Of a stretch of DNA of 24,096 nt, positions 1-7,064 are shown piece after piece. A program made the position numbers and the translations under genes. The stretch comes from a virus. Under the pieces are notes generated by a model. The model saw only the letters and a list, made by a program, of their open reading frames with translations. It was not told the DNA's origin and ran no database searches. The stretch spans positions 1 to 24,096 of the IMG/VR virus record IMGVR_UViG_3300042302_000645. One strand, written 5' to 3'. Positions within the stretch are counted from its first letter, which is position 1. The number at the start of each line of letters is the position of its first letter.

Positions 1-2
1 CT

Positions 3-2579
3 GGTGATCAATTTTACCTACAGTCTTACGACGAAATGGCTAAAGTTTTTACAGAAGAGTATCTTAAAAATACCATGCATGTAAACGACATGGTAGATGT
101 TAATCTTAAATTTGGAGAAATACATTTCCCTAACTTTCCTATACCAACAAATGAGTCTTCAACTGAATACTTTGAAAGACTGGCATGGAATGGATTAAAA
201 AAAAGATATGGTGAAGATCTGTCGCAAGAAGTTTTAGACAGAGCTAACTATGAGCTTAGAGTTGTCAAGGAAATGGGTTTCCCAGAATACTTTTTAGTTG
301 TATCTGATTTAGTTCAATGGGCTAAAGAAAATGATATTAGAGTTGGATGGGGAAGAGGATCTGCTGCTGGCAGTGTATTGTCCTATGCTTTTGGCATAAC
401 AAATCTAGATCCAATTAAGTTTGGTCTTATGTTTGAAAGATTTCTTGTCGAGGGCCGAAAGTCAATGCCAGACATCGACCTAGACTTTGACGATAGGCAT
501 AGAGATAGAGTTATAGAGTATGCCCGTCAAAAATATGGAACAGATCACGTAGCCCACATATGTACATTCAATAGGACTGGAGCAAGACAGTCTATTAGGG
601 ATGCCGCAAGAGCCTTAGGATATGATTTTTCCGGGGGAGATAGAGTATCTAAACTTGTTCCACCACCAGTCTTAGGTGTATCAAAAAGTCTTACAGAGTG
701 CATGGAAGTAGCAGAGTTTAGTTCTGAATATAATTCCAATGAAGATAGTAAAAAAATAATAGATACAGCTTTTGGTCTTGAAGGTTTAGTCAGACAAACT
801 GGAGTCCATGCAGCTGGAGTGGTTATATCTAGAGACGCACTAACCGACTATCTTCCCATAATGCAAAAGGGTGTAGACTCACCCATGGTTACTCAATGGG
901 ACATGGGCAGAGTAGAACAATGTGGACTTCTTAAAATTGACTTCTTAGGTTTAAGAAACCTAGGCGTTATAGATGAATGTATTCAGCTTGTAAAGAGAAC
1001 AAAGTCAATTGACATTGACCTAGAAAAAATACCTCTCGATGACAAAAGAACTTTTGAGGAGCTATGTAAAGGTAATGCTATAGGAGTATTCCAACTTGAG
1101 TCTTCTGGCATGAGACAGCTTATGGTCCAGCTTCAGCCGCAAGATATCAAGGATATCATGGCTCTTATATCCTTGTATAGACCAGGTCCAATGGGCTCTG
1201 GAATGGATAAGCTTTACATAAATAGAAAGCATGGTAGGTCTGAAATTAATTATGACCATCCTTCTATGAAAATAGCTCTTGAAGACTCTCTTGGGATCAT
1301 GTTATATCAAGAAGACGTCCTAGCTGTTGCTAGAGCATTAGCTGGCTTTACTGTTTCCGAAGCTGATGACCTAAGAAAAGTAATTGGCAAAAAACAGATG
1401 GACAAAATTGCAAAGATAAGAAGAAAATTTGTTGAGGGATGCATCTCAAACTCAGATATATCTGAAGAAAAAGCCAACAAGATATTTTCTGATATCGAAT
1501 ATTTCGGTGGATACGGATTCAACAGAGCTCACGCAGCAAGCTATGCAATGGTTTCCTATGTTACAGCATACCTAAAGACTCACTACGTAGCAGAATACAT
1601 GGCAGCTCTTTTAACTTCTGTTGCGGGAAATAAAGATAAGTCATCCGTATATCTTTCTGACTGTAGAAAAACAAATATAAAAGTTCAACCTCCATCAATC
1701 AATAGATCACTTCATGACTTTGACGTAGTGTCTGACTCTGAGATTCTCTTTGGTCTATCAGCTATAAATGGAATAGGACCTTCAATTGCTGATGCAATAA
1801 TATCCTGTAGAGACTTAGACAATCCTTATACATCTATGCATGACTTCTTTAGAAGATCTGATACATCTGTTCTTAAAAAATCTACATTAGAACACCTTGG
1901 TGCAGCAGGTGCATTCGATGAACTGTTTCAGATTAATGAAGAAATAGAAATTAGTAGAAGAAAAGAATTAGAAATTCTTGAAAGAGAAAAAAATGAACTA
2001 GGAATATATGTATCTAGGCATCCTATCGAAGGAATTTGGGATTCCATAAGACCAAAAATAGATTCCGAAATATTTGAACTATCAGATCTTTATGCTGGTT
2101 CTAAAACAAAAATTGGTGGGATCATTACTTCAGTTAAAAAAATGATAACCAAAAAAGGCATGAAGATGTTCAAGCTGAATATAGATGATGTTACTTCAGG
2201 AATAGAAGTTATTGTATTTCCAAAAGAAGCAAAAAATATTCCAGATGACTTCTTCTCTGAGGGGGACATAATCATTGTGTCTGGCTCAATTGCAAAAGAA
2301 GGAGATGAAGAAAATTCTGCCGTAAAAGTTATATACTCTTCATCAGAAAAAGTTGATCATTCTATTTTAAGTGGTGGTAAGTCTATCTTTTTAAGATCTA
2401 ATACACTGTTAAGTAATGAAATCATACAGTCGCTTTATGATATAATTAATAATGCAAATGGTTCATCAATAGTATTTCTTGAAATGCTAGATGAGAATAA
2501 AAAATATACATTTAAATTCAATAAAACTACTTCTACAAAAGTAGAAAAAACTTTAAGATCAATAGTTGGACTAGGATAG
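3..2579 (+). CDS. dnaE: DNA polymerase III alpha subunit (C-family), 5'-truncated by window edge
   Basis: Replicative DNA polymerase of the bacterial C family. The frame is open to the window edge, and the residues before the first ATG (36), DQFYLQSYDEM, already match the DnaE region that follows the PHP domain, so ATG 36 is internal and the PHP domain lies outside the window. Counting from that Met: palm motif GWGRGSAAGS near 105-114; PDIDLDF with catalytic Asp146 and Asp148; KIDFLGL with the third Asp302; HAAGVV; YRPGPMGSG; GYGFNRAHAASYA; a helix-hairpin-helix (INGIGPSIADAI); ELGIYVSRHP; then an OB-fold (IGGIITSVKKM..KGMKMFKL). All catalytic residues are present, so the enzyme looks active. 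Three bases separate it from the next gene. It contains no in-frame CGG codon. Family call is very secure. Confidence 0.96.
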   Translation, partial: GDQFYLQSYDEMAKVFTEEYLKNTMHVNDMVDVNLKFGEIHFPNFPIPTNESSTEYFERLAWNGLKKRYGEDLSQEVLDRANYELRVVKEMGFPEYFLVVSDLVQWAKENDIRVGWGRGSAAGSVLSYAFGITNLDPIKFGLMFERFLVEGRKSMPDIDLDFDDRHRDRVIEYARQKYGTDHVAHICTFNRTGARQSIRDAARALGYDFSGGDRVSKLVPPPVLGVSKSLTECMEVAEFSSEYNSNEDSKKIIDTAFGLEGLVRQTGVHAAGVVISRDALTDYLPIMQKGVDSPMVTQWDMGRVEQCGLLKIDFLGLRNLGVIDECIQLVKRTKSIDIDLEKIPLDDKRTFEELCKGNAIGVFQLESSGMRQLMVQLQPQDIKDIMALISLYRPGPMGSGMDKLYINRKHGRSEINYDHPSMKIALEDSLGIMLYQEDVLAVARALAGFTVSEADDLRKVIGKKQMDKIAKIRRKFVEGCISNSDISEEKANKIFSDIEYFGGYGFNRAHAASYAMVSYVTAYLKTHYVAEYMAALLTSVAGNKDKSSVYLSDCRKTNIKVQPPSINRSLHDFDVVSDSEILFGLSAINGIGPSIADAIISCRDLDNPYTSMHDFFRRSDTSVLKKSTLEHLGAAGAFDELFQINEEIEISRRKELEILEREKNELGIYVSRHPIEGIWDSIRPKIDSEIFELSDLYAGSKTKIGGIITSVKKMITKKGMKMFKLNIDDVTSGIEVIVFPKEAKNIPDDFFSEGDIIIVSGSIAKEGDEENSAVKVIYSSSEKVDHSILSGGKSIFLRSNTLLSNEIIQSLYDIINNANGSSIVFLEMLDENKKYTFKFNKTTSTKVEKTLRSIVGLG

Positions 2580-2582
2580 GAT

Positions 2583-2948
2583 ATGATAAGTCAAGTAGTA
2601 ATTAACCCCTCAAATAGATCTTGTTGGACATTTTGCTCATGCTGCAATAGATGTCAAGATAAAGGTCGTTATTCAAAATGCTCAGACTGCAGTGGAAGAT
2701 ATGATCCAAAGCTTAAGGTTCTTCCAGACCCAGATGATTTTTGCGATTGTAAAAACGGAGTTCTTAGATGGAGAACAAAAGAAGGTCGCTTGATATTAAC
2801 TAAATTTAAGAGTAATCCTTTTAAGGCTGAAGTTAAATATGTAAAAAAGACTGAAGATGAAAGAGACTGGGACTCTTACGTTGGAGACATGAGAGAGAAG
2901 TTAGATGACCCAACATGGAACCCTATAGCAATAGTAGATGAGGATTAA
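2583..2948 (+). CDS. Cys-rich putative zinc-binding protein
   Basis: I do not recognise the family of this 121-residue protein. Its N-terminal half is very rich in Cys: Cys14, 18, 20, 21, 24, 33, 36, 54 and 56, including CxxC pairs at 21/24 and 33/36 and a CxC at 54/56, which suggests a zinc-ribbon or knuckle fold. The C-terminal half is charged and ends acidic (IVDED). It starts 3 bases after the polymerase stop, within a GGACTAGGATAGG stretch that can serve as ribosome binding site, and its stop overlaps the next ATG by one base, so it belongs to the replication operon. A DNA- or RNA-binding accessory role is only a guess. Confidence 0.75.
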   Translation: MISQVVINPSNRSCWTFCSCCNRCQDKGRYSKCSDCSGRYDPKLKVLPDPDDFCDCKNGVLRWRTKEGRLILTKFKSNPFKAEVKYVKKTEDERDWDSYVGDMREKLDDPTWNPIAIVDED

Positions 2949-3154
2949 TGAAATCTGAAAACGGAAGAGTTATAAAAGGTAATGTTAAGCTAATAGAGTA
3001 TGGTGACGGCTCTTCACAAGTAGATAATTATTTTCTACAAATCGGAGTCGCTGGATTGTATTGCTCTAAAAAAGAATTAAATGATCTATATATGGCATTA
3101 AATTACTATATCAATATAGATGAGATTATCGAATGCCAATTAGATTTTAAATAG
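2948..3154 (+). CDS. small hypothetical protein
   Basis: A 68-residue protein I do not recognise. Alternating hydrophobic and polar residues in the first half (KGNVKLIEYGDGSSQVDNYF) suggest beta strands, followed by a likely helix (KKELNDLYMALNYYI). No signal peptide or membrane segment. The ATG overlaps the stop of the upstream Cys-rich gene (TAATG) and the next gene follows after 9 bases, so it is read within the same operon. The A+T-rich codon use matches its neighbours. Confidence 0.65.
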   Translation: MKSENGRVIKGNVKLIEYGDGSSQVDNYFLQIGVAGLYCSKKELNDLYMALNYYINIDEIIECQLDFK

Positions 3155-3163
3155 GAGACGATT

Positions 3164-3343
3164 ATGAGCTGGCCATATAATGAATATGATCAAATGGAAA
3201 TAGGAAAAACAGGCTGGATTCCAGTTGGTGAAGGTTCTTTTAAAAACAAATACAATAATCATACCATTGATGAATCTGGTTGCGAATACGATGAAAATGG
3301 AAATATGATATATAGCCCGAATGGAAAAGATGAACAAAATTAA
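3164..3343 (+). CDS. small acidic hypothetical protein
   Basis: A 59-codon gene beginning MSWPYNEYDQMEIGKTG and ending YSPNGKDEQN. It is preceded by a good Shine-Dalgarno sequence (ATAGGAGACG, 6-7 bases before ATG), which is the best reason to call it real. It is acidic and rich in Asn, Asp, Glu and Tyr, with no recognisable domain and no membrane segment. Its last 14 bases overlap the start of the following nuclease gene in another frame, the compact packing seen throughout this block. Confidence 0.6.
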   Translation: MSWPYNEYDQMEIGKTGWIPVGEGSFKNKYNNHTIDESGCEYDENGNMIYSPNGKDEQN

Positions 3344-4134
3344 AGTAAGGACCATCAAAGAGTTGGATCCTCTCCAGGTATTATCATTAACTGATTTTAG
3401 CTACTCAAGAATAGATACATATAAGATGTGTCCCTCAAAGTACTTCTACTCTTATGTACAAAAAGAGCCGAGAACCTTTAACGATGCTGCTGTACTTGGT
3501 AACATTGTACACTCTGTCCTAGAAGAATGCCTAGACAACGATAAGCAGATGGATGTAAACGAGCTTCAGGGTGAATACGTCAAGCAAATTTCTTCATATG
3601 ATCCGACCGGAATCATACCAGATAACTTAATCCAAGTTGGTTCAGAAATACTTGATGAATTTTATGATAAACATTCTGGTGATACTTTTAATATTTATGA
3701 TAAAGAATTTGGTTTTAGTTTTGTATTAGGAAACTATCTCATCAATGGATATATAGATAGAATAGATTTTTATGATGAAGATACTATAAATATAATAGAC
3801 TACAAGACCCGGAAAATGGGAAGTTACTCAAAAGGATCTTCCAAACAATCTTCAGCTTGGCATATACGCCTTAGCAGTATCAACAGCTTTTCCGGATAAA
3901 ACAATTAGGGCAGAGCTTTACTACTTAAGATCTGGTAAAAGAAAATCACACACATTTTCACCAGAAGATATAGAGCAAGTAAAGGTAAATCTACTTAGTA
4001 ATATTAATAAAATTGTAGAGGATAATTCGTTTAACCCCACTTCAAATGAAAGAAATTGCACCTTCTGTGACTATGGTAAATCAGGAGTATGTGCTACTGG
4101 GCTGAGCAGACTAAAAAGAATGGGTAAAGCATAA
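3330..4134 (+). CDS. RecB/Cas4-like PD-(D/E)XK nuclease, expressed through a +1 frameshift at CGG (3810)
   Basis: Joined reading of 3330-3809 and 3811-4134, 267 residues. The first frame alone ends at 3899. It carries an N-terminal Cys34 (KMCPSKYFYSY), His61 (GNIVHSV), Asp143 (GYIDRID) and the Asp157-x-Lys159 of IIDYKT. The other frame carries the rest of the same enzyme: GKW, the QxxxY motif (Gln175..Tyr179 in LQLGIYALA) and the C-terminal cluster Cys243-x2-Cys246-x7-Cys254. Together these are the full signature of RecB-family exonucleases with an Fe-S cluster (Cas4/AddB type). Leaving out the C of CGG at 3810 gives the canonical DYKTGKW. Unshifted translation would lose the QxxxY motif and Fe-S ligands. 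ATG 3330 is preferred over 3321 because GGAAAAG precedes it. Likely role: processing DNA ends in replication or recombination, next to the polymerase. If the shift does not happen this is a broken gene. Confidence 0.85.
3810..3813 (+). other. +1 frameshift site, CGG-A
   Basis: In-frame codons read AAG ACC CGG AAA; the continuing frame is ACC (C) GGA AAA TGG. Skipping C3810 joins IIDYKT to GKWEVTQ. The preceding Thr codon would not re-pair well one base downstream, so the CGG in the A site is the likely determinant. Confidence 0.75.
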
Positions 4135-4135
4135 A

Positions 4136-4158
4136 GGCCAGGGGATGAACCCCTGGCC
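4136..4158. terminator. strong hairpin between convergent genes
   Basis: GGCCAGGGG and CCCCTGGCC form a perfect 9-bp stem around a 5-base ATGAA loop. It begins just after the nuclease stop and lies downstream of the minus-strand gene ending at 4182. No T run follows on the + strand; on the minus strand it is followed by TTTATGCTTT. It probably ends transcription from one or both sides. Confidence 0.65.
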
Positions 4159-4181
4159 AGTAAGCTTAGTTTAAGTTAGGA

Positions 4182-4352
4182 TCAGAATGCTTCAACTGGG
4201 TTAGACAAGCTGTCTTCTACAAGTGAGAAGTTATTCTCGACAACAATCTTTGTTGCCTCCTTGTGGCTGAAGCCCACCTTGCTGAGTTCGTCAATGACGT
4301 TCTCGTTGATGTTCTGATTGATGCTATTGATGATAGTGTTTAGTGTGTTCAT
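4182..4352 (-). CDS. small minus-strand protein from a leaderless transcript
   Basis: The only convincing minus-strand gene here: 56 residues starting MNTLNTIINSINQN and ending SNPVEAF, predicted as helices, with a GFSHKEATKIVVENN segment reminiscent of a UBA-like three-helix fold (weak resemblance). A longer reading from 4388 exists, but the start at 4352 is chosen because a near-perfect promoter (TTGACA, 17 bases, TATAGT) places transcription start at this ATG, 7 bases after the -10. Codons are richer in G and C than in the neighbours (AAC, ATC, GTC, GAC frequent), which suggests different selection or recent gain. Own promoter, opposite strand and strong terminator suggest an autonomous unit such as an early host-takeover or regulatory protein; the function is unknown. 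Confidence 0.7.
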   Translation of the reverse strand: MNTLNTIINSINQNINENVIDELSKVGFSHKEATKIVVENNFSLVEDSLSNPVEAF

Positions 4353-4359
4353 GAGTGAT

Positions 4360-4388
4360 ACTATATCTCCTATTTTGTGGTTTGTCAA
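4360..4388 (-). promoter_or_regulatory. strong sigma70-type promoter, minus strand
   Basis: On the minus strand TTGACA (4388-4383), a 17-base spacer and TATAGT (4365-4360) match the housekeeping consensus at 11 of 12 positions. The ATG of the minus-strand gene begins 7 bases after the -10, predicting a leaderless mRNA. Confidence 0.8.
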
Positions 4389-4405
4389 CCTGTTGATAAT
4401 TTTTT

Positions 4406-4434
4406 TTGTATTTTTATTTCCTGTAAAGTATAAT
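4406..4434 (+). promoter_or_regulatory. divergent + strand promoter
   Basis: A perfect TATAAT at 4429-4434 with a weak -35 (TTGTAT, 4406-4411, 17-base spacer), preceded by a T-rich tract, faces the nuclease gene at 4466. Start of transcription would be near 4441, where the sequence reads ATG ACT TAA, a two-codon mini-frame. Confidence 0.6.
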
Positions 4435-4465
4435 ATTATTATGACTTAAGGACATAGAGGTTATC

Positions 4466-5035
4466 ATGAAGCAGCCAGAAATAACAACTCCACAAGAGTT
4501 TTTTTTGGATAGATCTAAATTAAAAAAACACCCTAACTTTTCTAAAATTAAAAATGATTACATTGATAAAGAAATATTAGAAAATGAATCCGCTAAAAAA
4601 ATTAGTGGTAAAGGGAATGCGTATAAAAATACTAAATCGGGCTATAGACCTGACTTAGGTGGCAGTTTTAGATCTAACTGGGAAGCAAACTTCGCCAGGA
4701 TTCTGCAGATATATAATATTAAATATGATTTTGAGCCGGTTGTTTTTCCTTTTCCAATTAAAAGAGGAACAAAAGCCTATACTCCAGATTTTTACGTAAA
4801 CAAAACTACTGAATGGGTGGAGTTAAAAGGCTACTTAGATGAAAAAAGCAAGATAAAACTTAAAAGATTTAAAAGATATTATGAAGAGGAATTCAGTAAG
4901 CTTACTTTTATTATTAGTAAATATTCAACTGATGGAAAAAAATTTGCTGCAGAGATTGAAATACCAAAGGTTATCTTTTATGAAGACATTAGATTTTTTT
5001 ATGCTGATAAGATACCCAATTGGGAAGGAAAGTAA
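4466..5035 (+). CDS. PD-(D/E)XK endonuclease-like protein
   Basis: 189 residues. The core from about 66 to 140 has the layout of small restriction-like endonucleases: a helix with Glu73 (SNWEANFARIL), a strand, then TPDF (Asp108) and WVELKGY (Glu119-x-Lys121), followed by a basic helix (KIKLKRFKRYY). This is the PD..ExK active site used by phage endonucleases such as T7 endonuclease I or VSR/very-short-patch-like enzymes; which subgroup is unclear. The first 60 residues are basic and likely bind DNA. Preceded by its own TATAAT and an AGAGG ribosome binding site 6 bases before ATG. It abuts the sigma gene (TAA then ATG), so the two are probably co-transcribed. Plausible roles are junction resolution or host DNA breakdown. 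Confidence 0.72.
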   Translation: MKQPEITTPQEFFLDRSKLKKHPNFSKIKNDYIDKEILENESAKKISGKGNAYKNTKSGYRPDLGGSFRSNWEANFARILQIYNIKYDFEPVVFPFPIKRGTKAYTPDFYVNKTTEWVELKGYLDEKSKIKLKRFKRYYEEEFSKLTFIISKYSTDGKKFAAEIEIPKVIFYEDIRFFYADKIPNWEGK

Positions 5036-5912
5036 ATGGCCTCTTATAAGGAACAATATTATACGTTAAGTGAAGACGAGATGCAAGATTTAATCGCTAA
5101 AGCAAAGGGTGGAAGTTCAAGCGCTCAATATGAATTACTTAAAGTGTTTAATAACTTTTTAACAAAATATGTAACACTTTTATACTATGGAAAATATAAC
5201 CTATCTGACTATGATATTAGGAGATTCACATCGCTCTTTGTTAAAGATAGTTTTGTTAGATTTAATCTAATGAAAAATCAATTAAATCAAGCTGGATACA
5301 AACACATAAACGAATGTCTACGACGGTATTACTTATATGGCAAAAAGATATGGTGACGAAGAAGATGTAAGACAGACAGTTAATACTACATTCTTCCAAT
5401 GTATTACTAGATACCAAAGAAGGGATTCTGAAAAAGGACCTATTCCGTTTAGTGGTTTTTTGTATAGTTATTTTTTTTATCTATTAAAGAAAAATGTTGA
5501 CACATTTCTTATTGATCAACTTGGCAGAAAGTCCTTCCCACTTTTATCTGATGAGGACAATTCATCAGATGATGATAGTGATGCTAAGCCAGGGTTTAAA
5601 GCTCCTCCAGTTGAGTACTCCATAGACGACATGCTGGGCACTCAGGAGGTCAATGAGATGTGGGTCATGGGAGAAGATTGCCATGCCCCATACAATAGGC
5701 TTACTGTTCAAGAAAGACAATTAATAAAATGGAAATTTGTTGATGGAAAAAAATCCTCAGAGATAGCTCAGATTATAACCGAACATCCCAATACTGTAAG
5801 AGAACACATCTCAAAGGTGAAAATCAAAATACGTGATGCTATAATAGAGAACAATATGGAAGACCTTATTAAGATGTTTAAGCTAGGTAAAAATGAACAT
5901 TCAATCGATTGA
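5036..5912 (+). CDS. phage sigma factor (sigma70-like), expressed through a +1 frameshift at CGG (5324)
   Basis: Joined reading of 5036-5323 and 5325-5912, 291 residues. The first part (LIAKAKGGSSSAQYELLKVF..LTKYV) resembles the start of sigma region 2. The second frame supplies the rest: DEEDVRQTVNTTFFQCITRY and SGFLYSYFFYLL as region 2, an acidic linker (SDEDNSSDDDSD), and a region 4 helix-turn-helix (LTVQERQLIKWKF..SSEIAQII..PNTVREHISKVKIKI). Skipping C5324 joins HINECLR to GITYMAKRYGDEEDV in one continuous fold. The second frame has an ATG at 5337 but no ribosome binding site, and separate translation would cut region 2 in half. The product should direct RNA polymerase to phage promoters, perhaps the TACTATA sites in late regions. 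No -1.1 or region 3 features are evident. Confidence is high for the family, moderate for the joining. Confidence 0.8.
5324..5327 (+). other. +1 frameshift site, CGG-T
   Basis: Frame 0 reads CTA CGA CGG TAT and stops at 5354-5356. Skipping C5324 gives CGA (C) GGT ATT ACT TAT ATG, continuing the sigma factor. The upstream limit for the shift is tight: the +1 frame has a stop at 5307, so the change must occur between 5310 and 5356. Confidence 0.72.
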
Positions 5913-6408
5913 AAAATTAAATCAGTTACTGTCAGACTTCTTAAGTCCACAGATAACAGAAATCATTAGCGCATATGGAACTGGTGATTTAGCCGACCAA
6001 TATTTCGTTAGCATTCCAGAGATAGATATTGTCGATATGACAATGGCTGATCTAGCCTCACTTGTAGCTAGAACCTCAAACGTGTATGGTAGAGTTACTA
6101 GATTTGCAGGCATGGCTAGAGCGCATCATAAACTTTGCGAAGGTAGATATAAGAAGATTTATAAATCAAATAGAACTGGGAAGAATGAAGCTGAGAGAGA
6201 AGCTAATGCGCTTGAAGCTGCAGAAGAACAGTATACTGAAATGGTTACGGCAGAATCAATTGTTCAGTTAGCTGAATCAATGGAAGGTGCAGCAAGAATA
6301 GCCTCAGAGTCAGCTAGAAAGCTCATAGACAAGATGCAGTCTATGCAAATAGCTTATTCTAGAGAAGAAAAAGGATCATACCTAGAAAGTGACTTTAGTA
6401 CATACTGA
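5893..6408 (+). CDS. helical hypothetical protein
   Basis: 171 residues, almost entirely helical by composition (Ala, Glu, Ser, Met rich), with a basic middle (RAHHKLCEGRYKKIYKSNRTGKN) and a long Ala/Glu helix (EREANALEAAEEQYTEMVTAESIV). No membrane segment. The ATG lies 20 bases inside the end of the sigma gene, suggesting coupling. I do not recognise it with confidence; its size, helicity and place among recombination and replication genes recall recombination mediators of the UvsY kind, but no diagnostic motif supports that. Confidence 0.65.
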   Translation: MNIQSIEKLNQLLSDFLSPQITEIISAYGTGDLADQYFVSIPEIDIVDMTMADLASLVARTSNVYGRVTRFAGMARAHHKLCEGRYKKIYKSNRTGKNEAEREANALEAAEEQYTEMVTAESIVQLAESMEGAARIASESARKLIDKMQSMQIAYSREEKGSYLESDFSTY

Positions 6409-6623
6409 TGAAAAATATGTTTATTGGACAATATAAGTCCGTCAATTCCCCTGATGAATTATTCTCCTTAAAAAGAGATTCATTAGATTTCCCAACTCAA
6501 ATAGAATACAACGGTCAAAGATACTTATTGACTACAACTCACTTTGCTGATTCTCCATCAAGAGAAAAAAGACTCAAAGAGTATGCTAAAAAAAATAACA
6601 TTATTTTTGATATAAGCATATGA
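6408..6623 (+). CDS. small hypothetical protein
   Basis: 71 residues, beginning MKNMFIGQYKSVNSPDEL. A strand-rich first half (TQIEYNGQRYLLTTTHF) is followed by a basic helix (REKRLKEYAKKNN). Start overlaps the preceding stop (TGATG) and its stop overlaps the RNase H start (ATGA), so translation is probably coupled on both sides. No family recognised. Confidence 0.6.
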   Translation: MKNMFIGQYKSVNSPDELFSLKRDSLDFPTQIEYNGQRYLLTTTHFADSPSREKRLKEYAKKNNIIFDISI

Positions 6624-7057
6624 ACATTGAAGTCTTTTGTGATGGAGCATCAAGAGGGCAGGGTCAAAAGAAAATTGGAGAAGCAGCTTGTGCTGTAGTT
6701 GTATATAAAAATAGAAAAAAAGTAGCACAGTTTGCTAGAGGGTTAGGCCCTAGAAGTAATAACGAAGCAGAGTATGAGGCTATAATAGCAGCCTTACTAA
6801 TATGTTCTATGTCAGATTTTTTAGATCCAATACTATACACAGACTCTGCTGTTGTTGCTAATCACATAAATGGCAAATGGAAATGTAAAAACGAAGCGTT
6901 GATGCCTTTACTTATGACTATTCAAGATATAAGAGAAGAATATAATTTTAGAATTGTGCAAGTTCCCAGAAAATTTGTATGGGAACCTGATGCTTTGGCA
7001 AAACAATTTCTTGATCAATTGGAGTTAAAGAAAAAAGAAAACAATAAGGTGCTATAA
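6620..7057 (+). CDS. rnhA: ribonuclease HI-like protein
   Basis: Removes RNA from RNA-DNA hybrids, for instance Okazaki primers. The RNase H fold is clear: VFCDGASRG with Asp8, NNEAEYEAIIAAL with Glu49, ILYTDSAVV with Asp75, and a final EPDALAKQF with Asp124, the four acidic metal ligands. At 145 residues it has the usual length of bacterial and phage RNase HI. The C-terminus is very basic (KKKENNKVL). Four-base ATGA overlap with the gene before. Its last codons contain a TATAAT that appears to be the promoter of the next gene. The second-shell His of E. coli RNase HI is not obvious, as in many plant- and archaeal-type RNases HI. Confidence 0.88.
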   Translation: MNIEVFCDGASRGQGQKKIGEAACAVVVYKNRKKVAQFARGLGPRSNNEAEYEAIIAALLICSMSDFLDPILYTDSAVVANHINGKWKCKNEALMPLLMTIQDIREEYNFRIVQVPRKFVWEPDALAKQFLDQLELKKKENNKVL

Positions 7058-7058
7058 T
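7050..7058 (+). promoter_or_regulatory. extended -10 promoter giving a leaderless start
   Basis: TGCTATAAT is a perfect extended -10 (TGnTATAAT) overlapping the RNase H stop. Six bases (AGAAAC) separate it from the ATG at 7065, so transcription would begin at or next to the start codon. No -35 is visible and no Shine-Dalgarno precedes the ATG except GGTG inside the promoter. Confidence 0.55.
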
Positions 7059-7064
7059 AGAAAC

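Noticed and set aside
5337-5356. Independent start of a second sigma gene at ATG 5337
   Set aside because: No ribosome binding site, it would cut sigma region 2, and the same CGG pattern occurs here as in the other four genes.
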